This document shows positions 7,241 through 15,702 of a DNA stretch of 38,232 nucleotides, piece by piece. The position numbers were made by a program, and so were the translations under genes. The stretch is from Nostocoides jenkinsii Ben 74. Its GTDB lineage: Bacteria; Actinomycetota; Actinomycetes; Actinomycetales; Dermatophilaceae. The notes below the pieces were generated by a model. It saw nothing but the letters and a program-made list of their open reading frames with translations. It ran no database searches and was not told where the DNA came from. The number at the start of each line of letters is the position of its first letter. The stretch's first letter is position 1. The stretch spans positions 1,263,044 through 1,301,275 of the forward strand of contig NZ_HF571038.1 of assembly GCF_001046875.1 (NCBI RefSeq), given 5' to 3'.

Positions 7241-7714
7241 ATGGGTCAGGTCGTTGATTTCGTGGCGGTGTCCACGCAGGGGCTGGAGTCGTCGCCGGTG
7301 GCCGATGCCCTGGCTGGGTTGCGCGCCAACGAAGCCCGCTACTTCAAGAACAAGTACGACCACGACTTCACGGTCACCCCGGCCGACGAGGACCCGACGA
7401 CGATTGCCTGGGTCACCGACATCCTCAGCAGCGAGCGCGATATCACCATCGCCTCGCAGCCCCTGGAGGTCGCCATCGCCGATGTCGACGGCATCCACTG
7501 GGTGCACGTCTTCTACGACTCCGGCCTCGCCGTCAATGTGCTCTACACGCTGGCCGAGGCCGGGAAGCGCGCCGTCGGGTTCAAGCTCTCCCAAGGGAGG
7601 GACGTGCCCGAGGAGCTCAGCGGGTTCAAGTTCGCCCGACAGAAGTCGAAGCTCGCCGGCGAGATCCGCGGCACCTATTTCGTCATCAAGCAGGAGCACG
7701 ACCCAGGGGTATGA
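7241..7714 (+). CDS. Conserved hypothetical protein
   Basis: The 157-residue soluble protein starts MGQVVDFVAVSTQGLESSPV, with AAGGGAGAG ending about 3 nt upstream of the ATG. I do not recognise the family. It has alternating strand/helix character, a charged N-terminal half (NKYDHDFTVTPADEDP), a WVHVFYDSGLAVNVLY core, and a basic C-terminus (KFARQKSKLAG). There is no signal peptide or membrane segment. The stop overlaps the ATG at 7711 (ATGA), which suggests it once headed an operon with the reading frame that follows. Confidence 0.75.
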   Translation: MGQVVDFVAVSTQGLESSPVADALAGLRANEARYFKNKYDHDFTVTPADEDPTTIAWVTDILSSERDITIASQPLEVAIADVDGIHWVHVFYDSGLAVNVLYTLAEAGKRAVGFKLSQGRDVPEELSGFKFARQKSKLAGEIRGTYFVIKQEHDPGV

Positions 7715-7827
7715 CGCCCGCTCCCGTCCCGTCGCCGATCTGGACGATCGGGCACTGGACGCGTCCGCAGGAGGTCTTCCTCGCGGCATACCTAGCCGTC
7801 CCGATATCGGAGCGAGAAGCACCGCCC
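7711..7827 (+). pseudogene. Possible N-terminal remnant of a DUF488 protein
   Basis: The ATG at 7711 overlaps the preceding stop (ATGA) and opens a frame with SPIWTIGHWTRPQEVFLAAY. DUF488 proteins start with a very similar I-x-TIGHS-x-R-x-x-x-EF-x-x-L signature. The similarity ends after about 30 residues, and the frame runs directly into the BNR-repeat gene, which has its own credible start at 7828. This looks like the stub of a deleted gene fused in frame upstream of the next one. The alternative is a genuine N-terminal extension of the BNR protein. Confidence 0.4.
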
Positions 7828-8979
7828 ATGTCCGAGAACCCCGTTCGCGTCCTGCTCGGCACGACCAAGGGCGCCTTCGTCCTCGAAGGCACCGCGGCGC
7901 GCGATCGGTGGACCGTGCGCGGACCCTACTGCGACGGCTGGCCGATCAACCACGTCATCGGGGATCCGGCCACCGGCCACCTGTGGGCTGGCGGCGGCGA
8001 GTGGACCGGTGCCGGCATCTGGCGATCCACCGACGGCGGGCACACCTGGTCGGTCGCGAAGCTCACCTCCGGACAGGTCGACGAGTGGGCTGCCAACGAT
8101 CCCGAATTTGCCGAGTCGATCGGCTGGACGGATGAGCCGGCGCCGCACGGCAAACGCTTCGGCCAGATCTGGTCGCTCGCCCGCATCGGGGACCTGCTGT
8201 ATGCCGGGACCAAGCCGGCCACTCTCCTCGTCAGTGATGACGATGGCCAGAGCTGGTCGGTGGTCGAGTCCCTCACCGACCACCCGTCCGCCGCGGAGTG
8301 GATCGGTGGAGCGGCGGGGCTGGTGCTGCATACGATCATCGCCGACCCGGCCGACCCCGAGAAGCTGTGGATCGGCATCTCCTCCGCTGGCGTCTTCGCG
8401 AGCAAGGACGGCGGCGCGCACTGGGAACGCCGCAATGACCTCGCCGACCCCGACCACGTCGACCCGGCCGAGCACCCGGCCGCGCCGAGCGACGGCAAGG
8501 TCGGATTGTGCGTCCACCACATCGTGCGCGCACCCGGGAACTCCGACGTCCTCTACCAACAAAACCACTACGGCGTATGGCGCTCCGAAGATGGCGGCCA
8601 GACCTGGCACGACATCACGGCGGGCCTGCCGTCGACCTTCGGCTTCCCGATGCGCGTTCACCCCCGCGACCCGCAGACGATCTGGACCCTGCCGCTCAAT
8701 GGTGACATGGCCGGCCGCTTCCCACCGGATGCCGCTGCGGCCGTGTGGGTTTCGCACGACGGCGGTCGGACGTGGGCAGCGCAGCGCGAGGGTCTCCCGC
8801 AGGAGTCGTGCTTCTTCACCGTGCTGCGCCAAGGCATGGGTGGGGACCGCCTCGAGCCGGCCGGACTCTATTTCGGCACCAACTCGGGCTCGGTCTTCGC
8901 CAGCCGCGACGAGGGCGAAACGTGGGACGAGATCGCCCGCCACCTCCCGACGATCCTGTCCGTCGAAGTCCTCTCATGA
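7828..8979 (+). CDS. BNR/Asp-box repeat beta-propeller protein (exo-alpha-sialidase/VPS10-like fold)
   Basis: The 383-residue product has at least six Asp-box motifs of the form S-x-D-x-G-x-x-W: STDGGHTWS, SDDDGQSWS, SKDGGAHWE, SEDGGQTWH, SHDGGRTWA and SRDEGETWD. That is a six- to seven-bladed propeller as in WD40/YVTN/BNR-repeat proteins. No signal peptide is seen, so it is probably cytoplasmic, which argues against a secreted sialidase. Start: MSENPVRVLLGTTKGAF at 7828. An in-frame ATG at 7711 would add 39 residues unrelated to the propeller. Many actinobacteria encode similar single-domain propellers of unknown substrate. Confidence 0.85.
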   Translation: MSENPVRVLLGTTKGAFVLEGTAARDRWTVRGPYCDGWPINHVIGDPATGHLWAGGGEWTGAGIWRSTDGGHTWSVAKLTSGQVDEWAANDPEFAESIGWTDEPAPHGKRFGQIWSLARIGDLLYAGTKPATLLVSDDDGQSWSVVESLTDHPSAAEWIGGAAGLVLHTIIADPADPEKLWIGISSAGVFASKDGGAHWERRNDLADPDHVDPAEHPAAPSDGKVGLCVHHIVRAPGNSDVLYQQNHYGVWRSEDGGQTWHDITAGLPSTFGFPMRVHPRDPQTIWTLPLNGDMAGRFPPDAAAAVWVSHDGGRTWAAQREGLPQESCFFTVLRQGMGGDRLEPAGLYFGTNSGSVFASRDEGETWDEIARHLPTILSVEVLS

Positions 8980-9012
8980 GCGATAAACACATCGCGCCCG
9001 CGACGGGCGGGC

Positions 9013-9654
9013 CTAACCTGGCGAGGCCGCACGTTCTGCCATCAGCGTCACCCCCTCACCGCTGAGTTCGTCGGCCGCGACGGGCCGCCCGGAGACGGCC
9101 AACAACAGCGCCAGCGCGCTGCCGCGCACCAGCGGCCCCTCCCCCCGCGACAGGTCAGCGTCGGTCGCTTGCACGTGCAGTCCCGCGGCGCGTTGCTTGC
9201 CGCCGCCCATCGACACCGACGTCCGGAGTTGATAGTCCAGCGCAGCCACGACCGCCTCGATCGGATAACTGCCGCGCCGCCCCACGGCGCGTCGGATGTC
9301 CTCGCCATGCACGATCGCCTCGACCAACCGGGTGGCCAGATTGGCCGGCGGCGTGGTGGTCCGGTCGAGAACCCCACGGAACTCCTGGACCGTATGCCGC
9401 GGGTCCGCCCGCCGCTCCCGCCGCACCCCGGCCTCGTTCTGCCGGTCGAAGTCGAAGCGCGCCGCCGCCAAGCCAGTGACGAAACTCCAACGGGTCGTCT
9501 TGGCGGTGTCAAGCAGATGGGCCACGACATCGTGCACGCTCCACCCTGGGCAGGCGGTCGGCGCCTCCCACTCGTCGGCGGAGAAGGAGTCGAGGTCATC
9601 ACAGAGCGCCGCCCGCTCGTCTCGGACGATGCGCCAGATCGTGGTCTTGTCCAT
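9013..9654 (-). CDS. Maleylpyruvate isomerase family mycothiol-dependent protein
   Basis: The 213-residue product begins MDKTTIWRIVRDERAALCDD and contains CPGWSVHDVVAHL near residues 34-46, the metal-binding His signature of DinB-like MDMPI domains. Further candidate ligands lie in RLVEAIVHGEDIRRA. Members use mycothiol as cofactor or are uncharacterised TIGR03083-type proteins; the exact substrate cannot be told. TAGGTT lies 5 nt before the ATG with no ribosome site, so the mRNA is probably leaderless. It is divergent from the SDR gene at 9725. Confidence 0.85.
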   Translation of the reverse strand: MDKTTIWRIVRDERAALCDDLDSFSADEWEAPTACPGWSVHDVVAHLLDTAKTTRWSFVTGLAAARFDFDRQNEAGVRRERRADPRHTVQEFRGVLDRTTTPPANLATRLVEAIVHGEDIRRAVGRRGSYPIEAVVAALDYQLRTSVSMGGGKQRAAGLHVQATDADLSRGEGPLVRGSALALLLAVSGRPVAADELSGEGVTLMAERAASPG

Positions 9655-9724
9655 CCGGCAACCTAATCAGGCCCCACCGACAGCCCATCGGATTGACCGT
9701 CGACGCCCTGGCATGCTGGCCGAC

Positions 9725-10531
9725 ATGAGCCGCACCAAGACGCCCTCGCGCGGCGTCCTCATCACCGGCGCATCCCGAGGGATCGGGGCCGCGGCCGCGC
9801 GGGCCTTCGCCAAAAAGGGTGACCGCGTCGTCGTCCACTTCCACCAGCAACAGCAGCGGGCGCTCGAGGTGCTCGAGCGCCTCGACGGCACCGGGCATAC
9901 GGTCGCCGCCGCCGATCTCTGCGACCCTGGTCAGGTGGCCGAACTCGCCGCCACCGCAGTCGCGGCCCTGGGCCGCGTCGACGTCCTCGTGAACGCCGCC
10001 GCCCTGCTCGCCGAGTCGAGCACCGGCGGACGGCGCGGCGACCACCCGCTGGAGCACACGGCATACGCCGACTGGGTCGAGATCTGGCAACGCACCCTCG
10101 CCGCGAACCTCCTTGGCCCGGCGAACCTGACCTGGCAGATCGCCCGGCACATGATCGAGATCAAGCCAGCCGACGGCATACCGGCGGGCCGGATCGTTAA
10201 TGTCGGCTCCCGCGGCGCCTATCGAGGCGAGCCAGAGGTGCCGGCGTATGGCGCGAGCAAGGCCGGTCTGCATGCCTTCGGGCAATAGATGGCGCTCGCG
10301 CTCGCCCCGCACGGGATCGCCGTCACGACCATCGCGCCCGGCTTCGTCGCCACCGACCGGGCGGCCGCGCTGAACGGGCCCGAGGGCGCGGCGGTGCGCG
10401 CCCAGTCACCCTTCGATCGGGTCGCCACCCCGCACGAGGTGGCTGCCGCCATCGTCGCGCTCGCGGACCCGCTGGCCGAATGGGCCAGCGGGGCCGTCCT
10501 CGACTTCAATGGCGCCAGCCACCTGCGGTGA
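9725..10531 (+). pseudogene. Short-chain dehydrogenase/reductase interrupted by one in-frame amber codon
   Basis: The frame starting MSRTKTPSRGVLITGASRGI has the SDR Rossmann signature TGASRGIG, NAAAL for the NNAG position, and YGASK as the catalytic Tyr-x-x-x-Lys. At 10286-10288, CAA-TAG-ATG puts a TAG exactly where relatives usually have Ser (HAFGQ-S-MALALAPHGI). After it the frame continues intact (VTTIAPGFVATDRAA) to a stop at 10531 and a total of about 268 codons. A single C-to-A change (TCG to TAG) explains it. The downstream ATG could start a C-terminal piece, but that would lack the catalytic residues. It could be a true pseudogene, a readthrough case or a sequencing error. Confidence 0.8.
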
Positions 10532-10534
10532 GGG

Positions 10535-11530
10535 TCAGGAGGCGTCGTTGACCTTCGGCATGATCTCGTTGACTAGGCGCTTCATGTCGTCGAGGGTCTT
10601 GGCGACCGATACATCGGCGAAGGGCGGCCACAGCATCGGCATCGTCAGCCCGGCCTCCTGATAGCGCTTGAGCATGTCGGTGATCTGTCGCTCGGACCCG
10701 ACCAACAGGCTGCTGCCCTTGCCGAGATCGGACTGGTCCACATCGACATCGGTGATGACGAACCAGATCATCGAGACGATGTCGAGGTCGTCCATCGACT
10801 TCGTCGTGTCCATCTTGTCGAGCTCGGCCTGGATCGCGCCGCGCCACTCCTTGAGCCCGTCGGGGCTGTCCTGGATGCCGATCCACCTCGCCAAGTCATA
10901 CTTCGCGACCCGGTTGGCGGAGCGCTTCGGGTCCTTCAGGCCGGAGAAGTAGATCGGCGGATACGACTTCTGCAGCGGCTTGACCCCGAACCCGCTCGGG
11001 CCGAAGTCGGCGAACTCGCCGTGGTACTCGAAGACCTCGTTGGTCCAGATGCCTTGCAGGATTCCAGGGTCGCGCGCACATGCGTATGCCGCTTGGGGAA
11101 GATGTGCGAGGCGCTCGCCGCCGCGAACTCCTCCGGCATCCAGCCGGCGCCGACGCCGACATTGAGCCAGCCATTGCAGAGGTGGTCGACCGTCGCGAAC
11201 TCGGCGGCGAGCACGCCGGGGGCGCGGTATGGCGTGTCGGTGATGCTCATCCCGATGCGCACCTTTGCTCGTCTTGGCCGCGAGCCACGGGATCAGCGGC
11301 CAGCCCTGCAGGAACTCGCCGCGCGAGCTGACCGGCAACTGCTTGGGGAAGCCGGGGATCATCCCGAACGCGTACTCCATCTCCCCGCGGTCCGAAGACT
11401 CCGGAACGATGACCCGGTCGAGGGTCCAGACGGAGTCGAAGTCCAACTCTTCTGCAAGCGCCGTCAGGTCTTCGAGTTCCTTGACGGTGACCTTCTCGCG
11501 GAAGTTGGGCAGGTAGAGCGCGAGCTTCAT
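10535..11530 (-). pseudogene. LLM-class flavin/F420-dependent oxidoreductase with two compensating frameshifts
   Basis: The start MKLALYLPNFREKVTVKELE at 11530 has GGGAGG 8 nt upstream. The protein is a luciferase-like TIM barrel (SVWTLDRVIVPES, GGxxGxM-type region), and the C-terminal part (YPPIYFSGLKDP onwards) is intact. Between about 11262 and 11070 the main frame is nonsense, while the +1 frame reads VRIGMSITDTPYRAPGVLAA and NVGVGAGWMPEEF, exactly the missing barrel strands. One extra A in an AAA run (near 11265) leaves the frame and one missing A (near 11068) restores it. As written, about 65 residues of the barrel would be scrambled. Two opposite one-base A-run changes in one gene suggest sequencing error as much as decay. 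Confidence 0.8.
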
Positions 11531-11651
11531 GGGTTGAGCCTCCCGACGGCATTGTCTGGTCAAGTGTCAAAGCTTCCATAGGCCCGCCCTAAGGACAAGC
11601 CCCCCGCATGAACTCACCAGGACAAAGCGACCCCGCTCCTACGATGGCGCG

Positions 11652-12087
11652 ATGAGGCTCGCCGAGGATGAGGCGCGGAGGCGGCTCGCGGCATACGACC
11701 ATGGGGTGCTGGGAACGACGCACCGGGACCGGGGCGCGGACCTGGTTCCGGTGGTCTTCGCGATCGACGGCGACCACGTGGCGATCCCGATCGACACCGT
11801 GAAACCGAAGTCCGCCGGCCGCCTGCAGCGGGAGCGCAATCTCGCCGCCGACCCCCGCGCGACCCTGCTCATCGCAGCATTGGGATGCCGCCGACTGGTC
11901 GCGCCTGTGGTGGGTCCGTGCTCGCCTCACCTGGCTCCGCGATGACGTGGAATCCCTTGTCGCCGAGTCTCTTTCCAAACAGCTGACAACCAAATACGAG
12001 GCGTATGCCGCGGCCCCCTTCGCCCGCCTCCTCGTCTTCCGCGTCGACGACGTCAGCGGTTGGTCGGGTGCCTCATCGGGGCGCTAG
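11652..12087 (+). pseudogene. PPOX-class F420-dependent oxidoreductase, frameshifted
   Basis: The first part reads MRLAEDEARRRLAAYDHGVL, then LVPVVFAIDGDHVAIPIDTVKPKS and NLAADPRATLLI, the N-terminal half of a TIGR03668-type PPOX enzyme. Near 11873-11876 the frame is lost; the +1 frame continues HWDAADWSRLWWVRARLTWL and ends in ARLLVFRVDDVSGWSGASSG with a stop at 12085-12087, the expected C-terminus. One inserted base (or two deleted) repairs it. A leaderless -10 (TACGAT 11640-11645, 6 nt before the ATG) shows the promoter is intact. The last 15 bp overlap the toxin gene on the other strand. Confidence 0.8.
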
Positions 12088-12465
12088 GACGTGGATACCG
12101 AAGAGTGCGGCACTGTGCGCCAATCGCTCGTCGTAGGTCACAAAGCCAGCCAACTCATCGCCAAGATCCAAGGCTGCCGCCAGGTGCAAAGCATCCAAGG
12201 AACGCAGGGTCGGTGGGTCTAAGCGACCGGCGATCTCGAAAAGCTCTGTGCGCAGGGTTGTTATGCCGACGGCATCGAGCACGTGGCGCGCCGCGAGCGC
12301 GAAGTCCGGCGCAATGCGACGCACTGCGCGCATCAACTCCGTTCGCGCGAGGTCACTCGTGATGAGGGTGTCGTCGCAGGCATTCGCCCACTTCTGCAGC
12401 GCCGCACTCTCTAGTTCGTGAACGACGAGCTTGGCCAGCGCTGAGGTGTCGAGGTAGTAGGCCAC
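12073..12465 (-). CDS. vapC: PIN-domain toxin (VapC type)
   Basis: The 130-residue product MAYYLDTSALAKLVVHELES is a PIN-fold ribonuclease toxin. Acidic residues expected at the Mg-dependent active site are present: D6, E43 (ARTELMRA), D91 (SLDALHLAAAL) and D112 (VTYDERL). It follows the antitoxin gene by 2 bp on the same strand, the normal order for vapBC loci. VapC proteins usually cleave specific tRNAs or rRNA; the target here cannot be read from sequence. Its 3' end overlaps the end of the frameshifted PPOX gene. Confidence 0.92.
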   Translation of the reverse strand: MAYYLDTSALAKLVVHELESAALQKWANACDDTLITSDLARTELMRAVRRIAPDFALAARHVLDAVGITTLRTELFEIAGRLDPPTLRSLDALHLAAALDLGDELAGFVTYDERLAHSAALFGIHVLAPR

Positions 12466-12467
12466 CG

Positions 12468-12731
12468 TCAGTAGCGATCGTCGGCGCGTGAGCGGAGAAT
12501 TTCGTCGGTCAGGGCTGGACCCGGTTGAGGCGCCGCGAGCTGTTCGAAGGGCAGCCGAGGTGCACGGGCCTGACCATCCGCGAGGAGCGCAGCCAAGCGT
12601 GACGTCGGAAGCGGCCCGAGACGCGCGACGGGACGACCTCGGTCAGTGACCGTGATGACCTCACCGGCAGCCGCTTGAGCGACCACCGTCGAGGCGTCCT
12701 GCCGCAGTGCGCGAATACCTACCGTTCTCAT
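12468..12731 (-). CDS. vapB: Phd/YefM-family antitoxin partner of the PIN toxin
   Basis: The 87-residue protein starts MRTVGIRALRQDASTVVAQA and continues with EVITVTDRGRPVARLGPLP, the Phd/YefM DNA-binding N-terminus. The C-terminal tail (ALTDEILRSRADDRY) probably wraps the toxin. The ATG directly follows a 17-bp inverted repeat containing TACTCT, so the operon is likely leaderless and autorepressed by the toxin-antitoxin complex. Confidence 0.9.
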   Translation of the reverse strand: MRTVGIRALRQDASTVVAQAAAGEVITVTDRGRPVARLGPLPTSRLAALLADGQARAPRLPFEQLAAPQPGPALTDEILRSRADDRY

Positions 12732-12748
12732 GTGCTACAGAGTAGCAC
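12732..12748 (-). promoter_or_regulatory. Toxin-antitoxin operator overlapping a leaderless -10
   Basis: GTGCTAC and GTAGCAC form 7-bp inverted arms around a 3-nt centre, ending directly at the antitoxin ATG. On the minus strand the centre contains TACTCT, a TANNNT hexamer 7 nt before the ATG. Binding of the antitoxin complex here would block the promoter (inference from the family's conditional autoregulation). Confidence 0.6.
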
Positions 12749-12765
12749 TTGAGGCCGGTTGGGGT

Positions 12766-14145
12766 TTAGTGGCCGTCGCCCATGTTGATATTCATCGAGC
12801 GGCGGAACAGGCGGGTGATCCACAACAGCACCAGCACGCCAATCAAGAACCAGATCACGCCATAGTTGAAGGACTCGCGCGACAGGTTCCACCAGAGCAC
12901 GATCGTGAAGGCGACACCGATCAGCGGCAGCACCACATTGCGGAAGATCGCCATCGGCGTGCCGATCTCCTTGCGCTTCACCGCAAAGTGCGCGACTACC
13001 GTCAGGTTGACGAAGCTGAACGCCATCAGCGCGCCGAAGTTGATCAGGGCCGCGACGAAGTCGAGATTGAAGGGGATGGCACCGAGGGAGACGATGCCGA
13101 CAAAGAGCACGGCATTCGCGGGGGTCCGGAAAGTCGGGTGCACAGCGCCGAAGGTCTTGCCGATCAGGCCGGTCCCGTTGCGGCCCATGACATAAAGCAG
13201 TCGGGAAACCGAGGCGTGTGAGGCAAGGCTCGACGCGGCGGTGGCCGCGAAGGCCGCCGAGGTGAGCAGAATCTTGAAGAGCGTGCCGCCGACGAGGAAA
13301 GCGATCTCGGGCAGGGCGCTGTTTTCCAGGGAATCGGCGCTGAAGTCTTCGATCGTCGGAAAGAGCGATTGCGTGAACCACGCCGCGACAAAGAAGATGG
13401 CGCCGCCGATAAGCAGGGCCAAGACGATGGCTTTCGGCACGGTCGACGGGTCTTTGGCCTCTTCGGTGTACATCGTGATCGCGTCAAAGCCGATGAACGA
13501 GAAGCACACGAGCGTGGCGCCGGTGATCACGTGCCCCAAGCTGACGTCCGCGTGCCAGGCGGGTTGCGTCGAGAAGATGGTGCCATTCCCATCACCCTTG
13601 GCCAGGGCCCGCCAGGCCAGCACGATGAAGACCGCGATCAGCACGACTTCGAAGACCACCAACAAGCCGTTGACCCTGGAGGTGTTGCTCATGCTGAACA
13701 GGCACATCGCGGTGATCGCCACGACATACACGCTCACCCAGATCCACGGCGGCACATCCGGGAAGAACGCCTCCATATAGCTGCGGATGATCAGCGCGTT
13801 GACCAGCGGCAAGAGCAGGTAGTCGAGCAGGGACGACCAGCCGATGAGGAAGCCGAGCTTGGGACTCATCGTGTTGCTCGTATAGGTGTATGCCGATCCG
13901 GCCGACGGGAAGATGCGCGTCATTCGTCCGTAGCTGATGGCGGTGAACGTCATCGCCACCAGGGCCAAGACGTAGGCCGAGGGAACGACGCCATTGGTCT
14001 CGTCCGAGACGATGCCGAAGGTGTCGAAGATGACCGTGGGGGTCATATAGCCCAAGCCCAGGGCGACGATCGCCCACAATCCCAGGTTCCGGGAGAGGTG
14101 GGCGGTGCCGTGCCCAGACTCCTCGTGCGTGCTGACGGCGGACAT
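12766..14145 (-). CDS. APC-superfamily amino acid/polyamine permease
   Basis: The 459-residue product has about twelve hydrophobic helices, starting LGLWAIVALGLGYMTPTVIF with the APC signature G-[YM]-T-P near residues 28-33 and SAGSAYTYTSNTM in the second repeat helix region. FSFIGFDAITMYTEEAKDP is the conserved TM6-7 loop of basic amino acid/polyamine:cation symporters. The start at 14145 (MSAVSTHEESGH) is preferred to the ATG at 14151 because AAAGG sits 7 nt before the former and 1 nt before the latter. The sequence between the two ATGs is itself a GTATGCCG octamer. It is divergent from a universal stress protein gene, a frequent neighbour of such permeases. The substrate is not deducible. 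Confidence 0.88.
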   Translation of the reverse strand: MSAVSTHEESGHGTAHLSRNLGLWAIVALGLGYMTPTVIFDTFGIVSDETNGVVPSAYVLALVAMTFTAISYGRMTRIFPSAGSAYTYTSNTMSPKLGFLIGWSSLLDYLLLPLVNALIIRSYMEAFFPDVPPWIWVSVYVVAITAMCLFSMSNTSRVNGLLVVFEVVLIAVFIVLAWRALAKGDGNGTIFSTQPAWHADVSLGHVITGATLVCFSFIGFDAITMYTEEAKDPSTVPKAIVLALLIGGAIFFVAAWFTQSLFPTIEDFSADSLENSALPEIAFLVGGTLFKILLTSAAFAATAASSLASHASVSRLLYVMGRNGTGLIGKTFGAVHPTFRTPANAVLFVGIVSLGAIPFNLDFVAALINFGALMAFSFVNLTVVAHFAVKRKEIGTPMAIFRNVVLPLIGVAFTIVLWWNLSRESFNYGVIWFLIGVLVLLWITRLFRRSMNINMGDGH

Positions 14146-14298
14146 CGGCATACCTTTCGGAGCGGGTGCCCGGAAATTACCAGGCGTCATCCGAACGCGC
14201 CTGTCTGAGATTGAATCGTTACCAGTACGCCGTCCCTGGGCGCTACCCTGAGCGCGCCGGAGATCGGCGCCTGCAACCGTCAGTCCAAAGGTGGCCCC

Positions 14299-15195
14299 AT
14301 GCGATTCGTCGTCGGATATGTCCCGGATCGGCGCGGCAAGGACGCGGTGAATCTCGCGACGACACTGGCCGGTGCGCGCGAAGCTGTCCTGGACATCGTC
14401 GTGGTCCTGCCCGTCGATGAGGCGAGCCTGGATATGTACTCGCCCGATCGGGCATACCAGGCGGAGTTGGAGAAAAACGGCGAGGAGTGGCTGGCCCGCG
14501 CCCTCGCCCACGTCCCGGAGGGGGTCCAGGCGACCGGACGCGTATGCCGCGCCGCCTCCATCACCGAAGGGCTCATCGAGGCGGCCGCCGCCTCGGAAGC
14601 GGGAGGCGACGCGGGAAGCGAGGCCGAGGCGATCGTCGTCGGGGCGTCGCACCGCGGGGTGCTCGGCGAGATGCTGATCGGCAGCATCGCCAGCTCGTTG
14701 CTGCACTCGGCTCCGGTGCCGGTCGCCTTGGCGCCGGCGGGGTATGAGCCGAGTGCCTCCGTCACGCGGATCACCTGCGCGATCGGGGAGCGGGAGGGGG
14801 CGGAAGCGTTGCTGGACACCGCGATTCAGGCCGCGGCTGTGCGGGACATCCCGCTCCGACTGGTCTCGCTCGTGGCGCTCGACCCGGACCCCTCGGCCGA
14901 CAGCCAGGATTCCCGAGTCGAAGCGGCGCAGGAGCACGTCGAGCGGTTGGTGGCCCGCGCGCGGGAGGCACTGCCGTCGGCAGATGTCTCGGGGACGGTC
15001 GGGAGCGGCCATACGCTCGAAGAATGTGTCACGTCGCTGGAGTTCGAGCCGAGCGAGTTCGTGCTGCTCGGGTCGAGTCGGCTGGCCGCGAGCCATCGCG
15101 TCTTCCTCAGTGCGACCGCGCATCGCATCTCGCGGGCGTTGTCGGTGCCGATGGTCGTGATCCCGCGCGATCACGTCGCGCCGGTGGTCAACTGA
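14299..15195 (+). CDS. Universal stress protein, two UspA domains
   Basis: The 298-residue protein begins MRFVVGYVPDRRGKDAVNLA. Domain 1 ends with the nucleotide-binding loop VVGASHRGVLGEMLIGSIAS near residues 113-132 and SAPVPVALAP; this matches G-2x-G-9x-G-[S/T], so ATP binding is plausible. Domain 2 (ITCAIGEREGAEALLD to SVPMVVIP) retains LLGSSRLAASHRVFLSATAHR, a degenerate loop. AAAGGTGG ends 4 nt before the ATG. It is divergent from the APC permease at 14145. Confidence 0.88.
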   Translation: MRFVVGYVPDRRGKDAVNLATTLAGAREAVLDIVVVLPVDEASLDMYSPDRAYQAELEKNGEEWLARALAHVPEGVQATGRVCRAASITEGLIEAAAASEAGGDAGSEAEAIVVGASHRGVLGEMLIGSIASSLLHSAPVPVALAPAGYEPSASVTRITCAIGEREGAEALLDTAIQAAAVRDIPLRLVSLVALDPDPSADSQDSRVEAAQEHVERLVARAREALPSADVSGTVGSGHTLEECVTSLEFEPSEFVLLGSSRLAASHRVFLSATAHRISRALSVPMVVIPRDHVAPVVN

Positions 15196-15243
15196 GGTCG
15201 GGTCTGGCGGCCGCCACGGCGGGGAAGTGGCAGGGTGTGCGCC

Positions 15244-15702
15244 ATGGATGACAACCGCACCCTGTCGGGTACCTGCGCGTTCCGGCTGATGCCGACGGAC
15301 GAACTGGCCGATGCGCCGTCCACGGCGACACTGAATCGCATTGGGGCACAAGGCTTCACACTGGCATAGACCTGGGTTCACCCGGCTGACGGCGACCAGC
15401 GGGGCACGATCCTGGTCGGGGGGACGGGCCCGGAGGGGGAGGTGGAGGCGTCGTGGTTCGACACCTGGCACCAGCAGCCCGGGCTGATGCACTTCACCGG
15501 CGAACGGGCTGGTGACCGGATCGATTTGCGCGGCACCTACCTGGGCGAGTGGGGGTGGACGGTGTCGCTGGACCTGGCCGGGGAAGCGGTGGCGATGACC
15601 ATGTGCAATGTGGTGCCAGAGTCGGCGCTGGCGGACGTGCCGCCGGAGATGCCGCCGATGTCGGCCGGGCCGTATGACGTGATGGTCGCCCGCTGGGCCT
15701 AA
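15244..15702 (+). pseudogene. Conserved hypothetical protein interrupted by an in-frame amber codon
   Basis: From the ATG at 15244 the frame reads MDDNRTLSGTCAFRLMPTDE and GAQGFTLA, then TAG at 15367-15369. It continues in the same frame with TWVHPADGDQRGTILVG, SWFDTWHQQPGLMHFTGER and CNVVPESALADV to a stop at 15700-15702. The two parts clearly belong to one protein of about 152 residues, whose family I do not recognise. The interrupted site reads GGCATAG where the over-represented motif would read GGCATAC (Tyr), so a single C-to-G change is likely. The stop codon TAA lies at the edge of the palindromic element that follows. The downstream half could be started at the GTG/ATG codons near 15442-15487, but no ribosome site is seen. 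Confidence 0.7.

Noticed and set aside
14146-15492. Long upstream extension of the APC permease frame on the minus strand
   Set aside because: It runs antisense through the universal stress protein gene and has no conserved residues. The ribosome site at 14145 defines the real start.
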